In this document: positions 38,534 through 46,009 of the stretch, one piece after another | Layout: each line of letters opens with the position of its first letter | How positions within the stretch are numbered: the first letter of the stretch is position 1 | From: Lutibacter sp. HS1-25 | GTDB taxonomy: Bacteria; Bacteroidota; Bacteroidia; Flavobacteriales; Flavobacteriaceae | Reading direction: 5' to 3' | Assembly: GCF_004121075.1 (NCBI RefSeq) | Contig: NZ_RHLN01000018.1 | Location: forward strand, 1-64,000 | Length of the DNA: 64,000 bases | Notes under the pieces: model-generated | Database searches by the model: none | What the model saw: the letters and a program-made list of their open reading frames with translations, nothing else | Told to the model about the DNA's origin: nothing | Position numbers and translations under genes: made by a program

Positions 38534-39304
38534 TTACAAATTTTCAATTGCAATACGCTCGTAAAACTGGCGCAATTTACTACTTTCTTTAACAACTTCA
38601 CCAATAACAATAATTGCTGGTGACGCTAATTTTTTTTGCGCCACTACTTCTAAAATTGAATCTATAGTACCAACACCAATTTTTTCACTGGCTGTTGTAC
38701 CATTTTGAATAATAGCAGTAGGCACATTACCTTTGTTGAATTTATTAAAAATAGCGACAATTTCTGGCAACTTACTCATTCCCATTAAAACAACAACAGT
38801 TGCTGTTGATTGCGCTGCCAGGTAAATATCATTTGACAATTTTTTGCTTGAAGTTGTACCTGTTATAACCCAAAAACTTTCAGAAACACCTCTTGAAGTC
38901 ATAGGAATACCAACACTTGCAGGCACTGCCATTGAAGAAGAAATACCCGAAATAACTTCGGTTTCAATACCAAAAGATTCTATATAATCAATCTCTTCAG
39001 AACCTCGTCCAAAAACAAAAGGATCTCCTCCTTTCAAACGTACAACATTACCATATTGAAAGGCACTGCTTACAATTAATTGATTGATTTTATCTTGAGA
39101 AAAACTATGCATTCCTTTACGTTTTCCAACAAAAATATGAGTCGCATTGGGCGCATGCTTCAATAAATTTTGGTTTATTAAGGCATCATATAAAACAACA
39201 GTTGCTTTAGACAATGCCTTAACACCCTTAACCGTAATTAAATCTGGATCACCAGGACCAGCACCAATTAAAGTTACTTTTATATTTTTATTAAGCTTCA
39301 TCAA
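38534..39304 (-). CDS. cobA: Uroporphyrinogen-III C-methyltransferase (copy 2, sulfite branch)
   Basis: 256 residues, with VTLIGAGPGDPDLITVKG near 10-27, RLKGGDPFVFGRGSEE near 86-101, and VISGISSSMAVPA near 119-131. It is a paralogue of the protein at 13078. The start is ATG 39304 or 39301; either overlaps the end of the sulfite reductase gene by 11-14 bp, implying translational coupling. It makes precorrin-2 for the siroheme of sulfite reductase. Confidence 0.93.
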   Translation of the reverse strand: MMKLNKNIKVTLIGAGPGDPDLITVKGVKALSKATVVLYDALINQNLLKHAPNATHIFVGKRKGMHSFSQDKINQLIVSSAFQYGNVVRLKGGDPFVFGRGSEEIDYIESFGIETEVISGISSSMAVPASVGIPMTSRGVSESFWVITGTTSSKKLSNDIYLAAQSTATVVVLMGMSKLPEIVAIFNKFNKGNVPTAIIQNGTTASEKIGVGTIDSILEVVAQKKLASPAIIVIGEVVKESSKLRQFYERIAIENL

Positions 39305-41390
39305 CTAAAGTACTCGCTCTAAATTCGTCTGCTTTTTTATAAAACAATTGAGCATCGGCCAAATATTTTTGAGCAAATTCTAAACTTGGCTCATTGTTTT
39401 GTAATTGATAAATAAACGCTGAAAAAGGTTTGTCTAAATCTATTTTTGAAGCAAAAGTAGTTTCAAAATCTGCAATAATACCAGCGTGTGTATTTGTTTT
39501 TACATCTTCAGCCAATAACAATGCTTTGGCTGTATTTACCATACTTAAATAAGAATAATAAATACTATCTGAATATTGATTTAACTCTAAAGACCCTACT
39601 GCATTTTCTAATTTTTCTTCGCTTTCAAATAACAAAGTTGCAATTAAATCAATAACAACACCAGCACATTCACCAACACCAACAGCCATTTCAAACTGCT
39701 CTTCAGAACCCCAATCTATAAAATCACTTTGTACTAAATTTGTAGTATCACTTAAAGGTTTTAACAATTCGTAAAAATAAATTTCACCCTGACGGTCGTA
39801 ATAATCTAAAAACGATTCTCCAACAATTACATTATCTTGGTAATTATTTAAGATTGTTCTTAAAGCTTCCGGGCCACGTTTACTTGGAATTTTAATTACT
39901 TTATTAGCAACTCTTCCGGCTCCATTTCCTAAAACTCCACCACCTAACAATACTTGCAACGCTGGTGCAACTAATTTTCCAGACTTCACAGTCATACCCT
40001 GAAAACCGATGTGCGCCATTGAATGTTGCCCACAACTATTCATACAACCACTAATTTTTATGGCAATTTCTTTGTTGTTTGCATATTGAGGAAACTCACT
40101 TTTTAATACTTTTTCTAACTCTGCAGAAATACCTGTACTACTTGCAATACCTAAATTACAAGTATCAGTTCCTGGACAAGATGTGATATCTAAAGCACTT
40201 TCGTAACCCGCTTCAACAAAACCTAATTTTTGTAATTCGACATAGAAAAAAGGCAATAACTCATTTTTTACATGACGAATTAATATATTTTGACGCAATG
40301 ACAAACGGATTTCATTACCCGCATATTTTTTGATTAAATCGGCCAATAAACGTGCTTTGTCTGTATAAAAATCACCCAAATGCACTTTAATACCAATAGC
40401 ACTAAAACCAGCTTGTTTTTGTTCAATAACGTTTGTAGATTTCCATAAATCATAAGCAACATTGTCTGTAATTTCTACAGCAGGCACTTCAATTGCTGGA
40501 ACAATTATTTCTGAATCAAATTTTGAAGTATCTATTGGAAAAGATTGTGTAGACAATGCTTTTTGCTCTTCTTCAACCAATTTAACAAAAGCATCCAATC
40601 CAATATCCTTAATTAAGAATTTTAAACGCGCTTTGGCTCTTTTTGAACGCTCACCATACCTATCAAACACACGTAAAACAGCTTCTGTTACCGGAATAAT
40701 TTTATCAGCTTCAATAAAATCAAACAATGTATCAGCCAAACGAGCTTGAGAACCCAATCCGCCACCAATCATTATTTTAAAACCAACAACATTGTTTTCA
40801 ATTTTGGCAATAAAACCTAAATCGTGCATAAAACTCAATGCGGTATCTTTATCTGTTCCTGAGAAAGAAATTTTAAATTTTCGACCTAATTCCTGACAAA
40901 TAGGATTACGTAAAAAGAATTCGAAAACTGCGTGAGCATAAGGCGAAACATCAAAAGGTTCATTTTTATCAATACCAGCAGTTTCACTAGCAGTAACATT
41001 TCTTACAGCATTTCCACAAGCTTCACGCAAGGTAATATCATCTTTTTCCAATTCAGCCCAAAGCTCAGGAGTTCTATCTAAACTTACATGGTGAATTTGA
41101 ATATCCTGACGCGTAGTAATGTGCAATCTTCCCCTAGAATATTCGTCAGAAACATTGGCAATTCTATGCAATTGTTCGCTAGTTAATTTACCGTAAGGCA
41201 ATTTAATACGAATCATTTGAACACCAAACTGACGTTGCCCATAAACACCACGAGCCAAACGCAAACTTCTAAAACGTTCTTCATCAATTTTACCTTCGTA
41301 AAACAGTTGAATTTTTTTATCTAATTCAATAATATCTTTTGCAACGATCGGATTTTCGATCTCGGTTCTAAAACTTTGCATTGTTTTCAA
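39291..41390 (-). CDS. Siroheme sulfite reductase with C-terminal HEPN-like domain
   Basis: 699 residues. Two NIR/SIR repeats occupy about 1-530, with the siroheme-[4Fe-4S] ligands in TSCPGTDTCNLG (about 398-409) and ISGCMNSCGQHS (about 445-456). Residues about 550-690 are a helical HEPN-like domain including SYLSMVNTAKALLLAEDV and NTHAGIIADFE. It reduces sulfite to sulfide. No flavoprotein CysJ is adjacent, so the donor is probably ferredoxin or another flavoprotein. The family is sometimes annotated only as HEPN. Operon context with cysN and SUMT supports the sulfite role over nitrite. Confidence 0.9.
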   Translation of the reverse strand: MKTMQSFRTEIENPIVAKDIIELDKKIQLFYEGKIDEERFRSLRLARGVYGQRQFGVQMIRIKLPYGKLTSEQLHRIANVSDEYSRGRLHITTRQDIQIHHVSLDRTPELWAELEKDDITLREACGNAVRNVTASETAGIDKNEPFDVSPYAHAVFEFFLRNPICQELGRKFKISFSGTDKDTALSFMHDLGFIAKIENNVVGFKIMIGGGLGSQARLADTLFDFIEADKIIPVTEAVLRVFDRYGERSKRAKARLKFLIKDIGLDAFVKLVEEEQKALSTQSFPIDTSKFDSEIIVPAIEVPAVEITDNVAYDLWKSTNVIEQKQAGFSAIGIKVHLGDFYTDKARLLADLIKKYAGNEIRLSLRQNILIRHVKNELLPFFYVELQKLGFVEAGYESALDITSCPGTDTCNLGIASSTGISAELEKVLKSEFPQYANNKEIAIKISGCMNSCGQHSMAHIGFQGMTVKSGKLVAPALQVLLGGGVLGNGAGRVANKVIKIPSKRGPEALRTILNNYQDNVIVGESFLDYYDRQGEIYFYELLKPLSDTTNLVQSDFIDWGSEEQFEMAVGVGECAGVVIDLIATLLFESEEKLENAVGSLELNQYSDSIYYSYLSMVNTAKALLLAEDVKTNTHAGIIADFETTFASKIDLDKPFSAFIYQLQNNEPSLEFAQKYLADAQLFYKKADEFRASTLVDEA

Positions 41391-41477
41391 TTTTTTTAGT
41401 TAGTAATAATAAGGTTCCTAATCCATAATAAATTATGAACCAAAAAAATATATGTTTTTGATTTTTAAATGATTAGA

Positions 41478-42725
41478 TTAATCAATAAAACCTACCCCTA
41501 CGGTATTATTGCTTTGTGTATCTATTAAAATAAAAGCACCATTTGTTCTATGTTCTTTAAAAGCATCAAAAAATATTGGCTTGTTAAGTTGAAATGAAAC
41601 AGAAGCAATATCATTTACGTTTAAACCAGCTACATCGGTTTCTATTCCTGAATAATCTGGATGAATTTTATGATGAATCGCTGTTACTTTTGCCAATACT
41701 TTATTAACCCCATGTTGTAAAACATATTTAGAACCTGATGTTAATTGCTTGGTATCCATCCACGAAACAGTAGCTGTTAATTGCTTTTTAACTGTTGGCA
41801 ATTCACCAACTTTAACAACCATGTCACCTCTACTAACATTTACATCATTTTCTAAAGTAATTGTAACTGATGATCTACGAGTAGCTTTTTCAATTTTCTT
41901 ATCGTAAAAATAAATCTCTTTAATTTTAGATTTTGTTTCAGAAGGCAATACAACAATCTCATCACCAACATTTAATTCACCGCCATAAACTTTACCAGCA
42001 TACCCTCTATAATCGTGGTATTCTTCTGTTTTTGGACGAATTACATATTGCACTGGAAAACGAGGTTTCCCTGTATTGTAAATATCTTTAGTATCTAATT
42101 GCTCTAAATGTTCTAACAAAGTTTGACCTTTGTACCAAGGCATTTTTTCAGACCCATCAACTACATTATCACCTTTTAAAGCACTTACTGGAATAAAAGT
42201 AATGTGTTGATCTTCATAATCACTTTTGTCAACTAATTTTTGAAAATCAGCTTTAATTTTGTTGTATCTTTCTTCAGAAAAATCAACCAAATCCATTTTA
42301 TTTATGGCAACAATAACATCTTTAATTCTTAATAAATTATTGATAAAAAAGTGACGATATGTTTGCTCTATTACACCGTGACGTGCATCAATTAAAATAA
42401 TGGCTACTTGAGAAGTTGAAGCTCCGGTTACCATGTTTCTTGTATATTCAACGTGACCCGGAGTATCTGCAATAATATAACTACGTGTTGCTGTTGAAAA
42501 ATAAATATGAGCTACGTCAATTGTGATTCCTTGTTCACGTTCGGCAACTAAACCATCTGTGGCTAAAGAAAAATCTAAATAATCGTACCCTTTTTGTTTA
42601 CTACTGCGCTCAATTGCTTCTAATTTATCGTCAGTCAATGATTTTGTATCATACAATAATCTTCCAATTAAAGTACTTTTTCCATCATCTACACTACCTG
42701 CTGTTGCTATTTTTAAAACTTCCAT
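41478..42725 (-). CDS. cysN: Sulfate adenylyltransferase subunit 1 (GTPase)
   Basis: 415 residues, the stand-alone CysN length with no fused APS kinase. G1 GSVDDGKST (about 10-18), G3 DTPGH (about 87-91) and G4 NKMD (about 142-145) are present; domains 2-3 follow. It couples GTP hydrolysis to APS formation with CysD. The ATG is directly adjacent to a REP unit whose hairpin GGGGAGG/CCTCCCC and following AGGAGGGG lie just before the start codon. The REP pair fills the whole 101-bp cysD-cysN gap. Confidence 0.95.
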   Translation of the reverse strand: MEVLKIATAGSVDDGKSTLIGRLLYDTKSLTDDKLEAIERSSKQKGYDYLDFSLATDGLVAEREQGITIDVAHIYFSTATRSYIIADTPGHVEYTRNMVTGASTSQVAIILIDARHGVIEQTYRHFFINNLLRIKDVIVAINKMDLVDFSEERYNKIKADFQKLVDKSDYEDQHITFIPVSALKGDNVVDGSEKMPWYKGQTLLEHLEQLDTKDIYNTGKPRFPVQYVIRPKTEEYHDYRGYAGKVYGGELNVGDEIVVLPSETKSKIKEIYFYDKKIEKATRRSSVTITLENDVNVSRGDMVVKVGELPTVKKQLTATVSWMDTKQLTSGSKYVLQHGVNKVLAKVTAIHHKIHPDYSGIETDVAGLNVNDIASVSFQLNKPIFFDAFKEHRTNGAFILIDTQSNNTVGVGFID

Positions 42726-42829
42726 AATCCCCTCCTAACCTCCCCCAAGGGGAGGAATATTTTTTTTAATTTATGTTATTTATATTTTCACAATCTCCTT
42801 ATTACCCCCTTTGGGGGCTAGGGGGATTA
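42726..42829. repeat. BIME-like inverted REP pair between cysD and cysN
   Basis: One unit, AATCCCCTCCTAACC plus hairpin CTCCCC/GGGGAG (42726-42755), and an inverted unit, CCCCCTTTGGGGG plus CTAGGGGGATTAA (42803-42831), occupy both ends of the gap. The terminal AATCCCC is shared in inverted orientation. The cysD stop codon falls within the end of the second unit. Confidence 0.7.
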
Positions 42830-43726
42830 AAAGTACCCTTGTTGTTTACGTTTTTCCATTGCTGCTTCAGATCTTTTATCATCAATTCGAGCTCCACGTT
42901 CAGAGATACTTGAATCTCTAATTTCAGCAACCACTTCGCTAATTGTTGCCGCATGAGAAGCAACCGCAGCTGTACAACTCATATCTCCAACAGTTCTAAA
43001 ACGCACAATACGTTCTTTTACTTCTTCTTCTTCATCTCTATAAACGTGCTCTGAAGCAGTCCAAATTAACCCATCACGTACAAATGTTAAACGTGGGTGA
43101 GAGAAATAAATAGAAGGAATTTCTAAATTTTCTTTTTCAATATAAGTCCAAACATCTAATTCTGTCCAGTTAGAAATTGGAAAAACACGTACATTTTGAC
43201 CCAATTCAATTTGACCATTTAACATGTCAAATAATTCAGGGCGTTGATTTTTTTCATCCCATTGTCCAAAATCGTCACGTACAGAAAAAATACGTTCTTT
43301 TGCTCTTGCTTTTTCTTCATCTCTACGCGCACCACCAATACAAGCATCAAACTTAAACTCTTCAATAGCGTCTAATAAAGTGGTAGTTTGCAACATATTA
43401 CGACTAGAATATCTTCCAGATTCTTCTTTTACTTTTCCTTCATCAATAGAATCCTGAACATTACGAACAATTAATTCCAATCCTAATTCTTCAACCAAAC
43501 GATCTCTAAACTCAATTGTTTCAGGAAAGTTATGACCTGTATCAATGTGCATTAAAGGAAAAGGAATTTTAGCTGGATAAAAAGCTTTTTGAGCCAATCT
43601 AACCAATGTTATAGAGTCTTTTCCTCCAGAAAATAATAATACTGGCCTTTCAAACTGAGCAGCAACTTCTCTAAAAATATAAATTGCTTCACTCTCTAAT
43701 GCGCTTATTTGTAACGTATCTGTCAT
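42827..43726 (-). CDS. cysD: Sulfate adenylyltransferase subunit 2
   Basis: 299 residues from ATG 43726 (MTDTLQISALESEAI). A longer frame from 43831 overlaps cysH and is rejected. The PP-loop motif LLFSGGKDSITL is near 30-41, and RRDEEKARAKERIFS near 130-144 is the CysD signature. It catalyses ATP + sulfate to APS with CysN. It starts 10 bp after cysH. C-terminal GYF is typical of the family. Confidence 0.95.
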   Translation of the reverse strand: MTDTLQISALESEAIYIFREVAAQFERPVLLFSGGKDSITLVRLAQKAFYPAKIPFPLMHIDTGHNFPETIEFRDRLVEELGLELIVRNVQDSIDEGKVKEESGRYSSRNMLQTTTLLDAIEEFKFDACIGGARRDEEKARAKERIFSVRDDFGQWDEKNQRPELFDMLNGQIELGQNVRVFPISNWTELDVWTYIEKENLEIPSIYFSHPRLTFVRDGLIWTASEHVYRDEEEEVKERIVRFRTVGDMSCTAAVASHAATISEVVAEIRDSSISERGARIDDKRSEAAMEKRKQQGYF

Positions 43727-43736
43727 TTTTATTTTT

Positions 43737-44354
43737 TTATGAATGCAATCCACATTCTCTATTCGATAATACTTTTGTTGGGTCAAAATACTTGAACTCA
43801 TTTGGTAAATTATTTTCTTCCAAATAAGCATCTAATTTTTCATCTGACCAATGATAAAAAGGGCTCACTTTTAAAACGCCATCTTTACTTAACGAAACAA
43901 TATCTATACTATTTCTAAAAGCAGTTTGCCCACTTCTTAAATTTGTAAACCAAACAGCTGGTTTGTGCTCAGCCATTGCTCTACTAAAAGGCTCTAACTT
44001 TACTTGCTCTGTAAAAATAACATGGTTTGGATCTTCAATTTGAGGAATTCCCATCATTGCATCTCTGTAAGCCGAAGTTTGTTTAGGCACATACAAATGT
44101 ACATTTAAACCCAATGAATGTATCACCTCATTTGCATGCTTATAAGTTTGAGGTGTATTGTACCCTGTATCACACCAAATAACTTTCATATCAGCATCAA
44201 CCTGCGAACAAGCATGTAAAATTGCTACTTCATAAGGCCTAAAATTAGTTGTTACAACTGCATTGTTATCAAGCGTTAAAGCCCAAGCAATTATTTCAGC
44301 AGGTGTTTTACCCTGTAAATCTTTATTGATTTTATCTATATCTAAATTTCTCAT
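43737..44354 (-). CDS. cysH: Phosphoadenylyl-sulfate reductase (CysH)
   Basis: 205 residues from ATG 44354, whose ATG overlaps the TGA of the preceding gene (ATGA). The in-frame ATG at 44381 is inside that gene and is less likely. It has the PAPS-reductase fold with TTNFRPYE (PP-loop region near 34-41), and the catalytic Cys near the C-terminus in NRECGLHS. The CC...CxxC cysteines of [4Fe-4S] APS reductases are absent, so it probably uses PAPS and thioredoxin. It would then require an APS kinase, which is not encoded in this window. Confidence 0.9.
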   Translation of the reverse strand: MRNLDIDKINKDLQGKTPAEIIAWALTLDNNAVVTTNFRPYEVAILHACSQVDADMKVIWCDTGYNTPQTYKHANEVIHSLGLNVHLYVPKQTSAYRDAMMGIPQIEDPNHVIFTEQVKLEPFSRAMAEHKPAVWFTNLRSGQTAFRNSIDIVSLSKDGVLKVSPFYHWSDEKLDAYLEENNLPNEFKYFDPTKVLSNRECGLHS

Positions 44355-44620
44355 TTTTTTCCCCATTTTATAACATTCCAAGCTCTTTCGTGAAAAAAGT
44401 ACAAGGCCATTTTTGTTACAACCTCAACCATACCTATAGACAATGCCATGGTAATTTCACCAGTAATAAAATACGAAATAACAATGGTATCTATAGTACC
44501 TACAACTCTCCAGCTTATTGCTTTAACAATACTTCTAGCTGCTTTTTCAGAGTTTTTAACCTCCTGAAAACTTTTTTCAGAATTATGTTTATTATGAGTC
44601 AAAACTTGATCTATTATCAT
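44351..44620 (-). CDS. DUF2061 small membrane protein
   Basis: 89 residues. A polar N-terminus (1-25) is followed by the DUF2061 core AISWRVVGTIDTIVISYFITGE (split: AISWRVVGTIDT and IVISYFITGE, about 34-55) and two membrane segments, ending in FFHERAWNVIKWG. It overlaps cysH by four bases (ATGA). It is the first gene of the sulfate assimilation operon, a position I associate with this family in Bacteroidota. Role is unknown; a link to sulfate uptake is only a guess. Confidence 0.85.
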   Translation of the reverse strand: MIIDQVLTHNKHNSEKSFQEVKNSEKAARSIVKAISWRVVGTIDTIVISYFITGEITMALSIGMVEVVTKMALYFFHERAWNVIKWGKK

Positions 44621-44650
44621 TAGTTATAATATTATTCTTTATTTGCGATG

Positions 44651-44681
44651 CAAACATACATGATATTTAATAGTCTACCAA
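44651..44681 (-). promoter_or_regulatory. Promoter of the sulfate assimilation operon
   Basis: On the minus strand the -7 box TATGTTTG (44651-44658) matches TAnnTTTG, with TTG (44679-44681) 20 nt upstream. It lies 30 nt before the DUF2061 ATG. Confidence 0.65.
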
Positions 44682-44694
44682 CTTAGTAGACTAT
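44670..44694. promoter_or_regulatory. 9-bp inverted repeat over the -33 element (candidate operator)
   Basis: ATAGTCTAC (44670-44678), 7-nt spacer, GTAGACTAT (44686-44694). The spacer contains the -33 TTG of the sulfate operon promoter, a position suited to a repressor. Size and symmetry would fit an Rrf2-type dimer, but the regulator is not identified. Confidence 0.55.
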
Positions 44695-44747
44695 AAAAAT
44701 TTAAAAAAATGAATTTTTATCATATTCTTAAAAAAATCTATAAATTT

Positions 44748-45914
44748 TTAACTATTTAAAGCCTGAACAACATCTTCAAGAATATCATTCACATGTTCTA
44801 AACCAACTGAAATTCGCACCAAGCCCGGTGTTATACCTGCCGCCAAGCGTTCCTCTTCACTTAATTTGCTATGCGTTGTAGAAGCTGGATGCGTTACAAT
44901 GGTACGTGTATCACCTAAATTTGCAGACAATGAACACATTTTTATGGCGTTTAAAAATTTTCGACCTGCTTCAATTCCTCCTTTTACTTCAATAGCAATA
45001 ATATTACCACCTAACTTCATTTGCTTTTTTGCAATTTCATATTGTGGATGCGACTTTAAAAAGGGATATTTAACTTTTGAAACTGCCGAATGACTTTCTA
45101 ATGCTTTAGCTATTGCAAAAGCACTTTCACAATGTCTATCAACTCTTACAGCCAATGTTTCTAAACTTTTACTTAAAACCCAAGCATTAAAAGGTGCTAA
45201 TGCAGGACCTGTATTACGTGAAAATAAATAAATTTCTCTGATTAATTCTGATTTTCCAACCACAATACCTCCTAAAACACGCCCTTGACCATCCATTAAT
45301 TTTGTTGCCGAATGAACAACCAAATCTGCTCCATATTTAATTGGTTGTTGAATATAAGGTGTTGCAAAACAATTGTCTATAATTAATAAGATATTGTGTT
45401 TTTTAGCAATTTTACCTAACAACTCTAAATCTATAATATCTACACCTGGGTTGGTTGGTGATTCTGCATATAATATTTTTGTTGAAGGTTGAATTAAACT
45501 TTCAATTTCACTTGGATTGTTGATATCAAAATACGAAGTTTCTATATTCCACTTTGGAAAATATTGCGTAAACAAAGTATGTGTTGATCCAAAAATTGAA
45601 CGTGCTGAAACAATATGATCGCCACTACTTAACAAAGCCGCAAAAGTTGAATAAATAGCTGCCATACCAGTAGCAAAAGCAAATCCATCTTCTGCACCTT
45701 CCATTTGCATTACTTTTTGAATAAACTCGGTATTGTTTGGATTGCTGTAACGAGAATAAATATTTTTAATTTTCTCTTCAGTAAATGACGCTCTCATATC
45801 TTCTGCATCATCAAAAACAAAACTTGAAGTCACATACATTGGTGTGGTATGCTCTTGAAATTGAGATCTTTCTATTTGATTTCTTATTGCTTCTGTTTCA
45901 AAATGTTTACTCAT
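44748..45914 (-). CDS. O-succinylhomoserine sulfhydrylase / cystathionine gamma-synthase-like (MetZ type)
   Basis: 388 residues from ATG 45914 (MSKHFETEAIRNQ). A frame from 45953 enters the upstream repeat and is rejected. It is a Cys/Met PLP enzyme with NPTNPGV-like substrate motif ESPTNPGVDI (about 151-160), PLP lysine in HSATKLMDGQG (about 205), and SLGDTRT-like ANLGDTRTIVTHPAST (about 338-353). It converts an activated homoserine to homocysteine (with sulfide) or to cystathionine. It follows the MetX-AK-HSD gene across a REP pair. Exact substrate is uncertain, since MetY is also present. Confidence 0.87.
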   Translation of the reverse strand: MSKHFETEAIRNQIERSQFQEHTTPMYVTSSFVFDDAEDMRASFTEEKIKNIYSRYSNPNNTEFIQKVMQMEGAEDGFAFATGMAAIYSTFAALLSSGDHIVSARSIFGSTHTLFTQYFPKWNIETSYFDINNPSEIESLIQPSTKILYAESPTNPGVDIIDLELLGKIAKKHNILLIIDNCFATPYIQQPIKYGADLVVHSATKLMDGQGRVLGGIVVGKSELIREIYLFSRNTGPALAPFNAWVLSKSLETLAVRVDRHCESAFAIAKALESHSAVSKVKYPFLKSHPQYEIAKKQMKLGGNIIAIEVKGGIEAGRKFLNAIKMCSLSANLGDTRTIVTHPASTTHSKLSEEERLAAGITPGLVRISVGLEHVNDILEDVVQALNS

Positions 45915-45925
45915 AATTATATCTA

Positions 45926-46009
45926 TTTTTATCCCATCCATAATCCTTCCCAAAGGGAAGGAAACTTTTACAACTAATATTTCCCCCTTTGGGGGTTAGG
46001 GGGAATTTA
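45926..46009. repeat. BIME-like inverted REP pair between thrA and metZ-like gene
   Basis: The left unit, ATCCCATCCATAATCC plus hairpin CTTCCC/GGGAAG (45931-45963), closely matches the unit before metF. The right unit, TTCCCCCTTTGGGGGTTAGG plus GGGAATT (45981-46007), matches the units at 3492 and 42803. The thrA stop codon abuts the right unit. Confidence 0.7.

Noticed and set aside
43727-43831. Longer cysD start at 43831
   Set aside because: The added residues overlap the cysH end and do not look like CysD; ATG 43726 sits 10 bp after the cysH stop.
44670-44694. The ATAGTCTAC inverted repeat as a terminator of the metZ-like gene
   Set aside because: It lies upstream of the sulfate operon but the metZ-like gene reads away from that side only after its own stop at 44748; no T tract follows on the minus strand, and the overlap with the -33 element fits an operator better.
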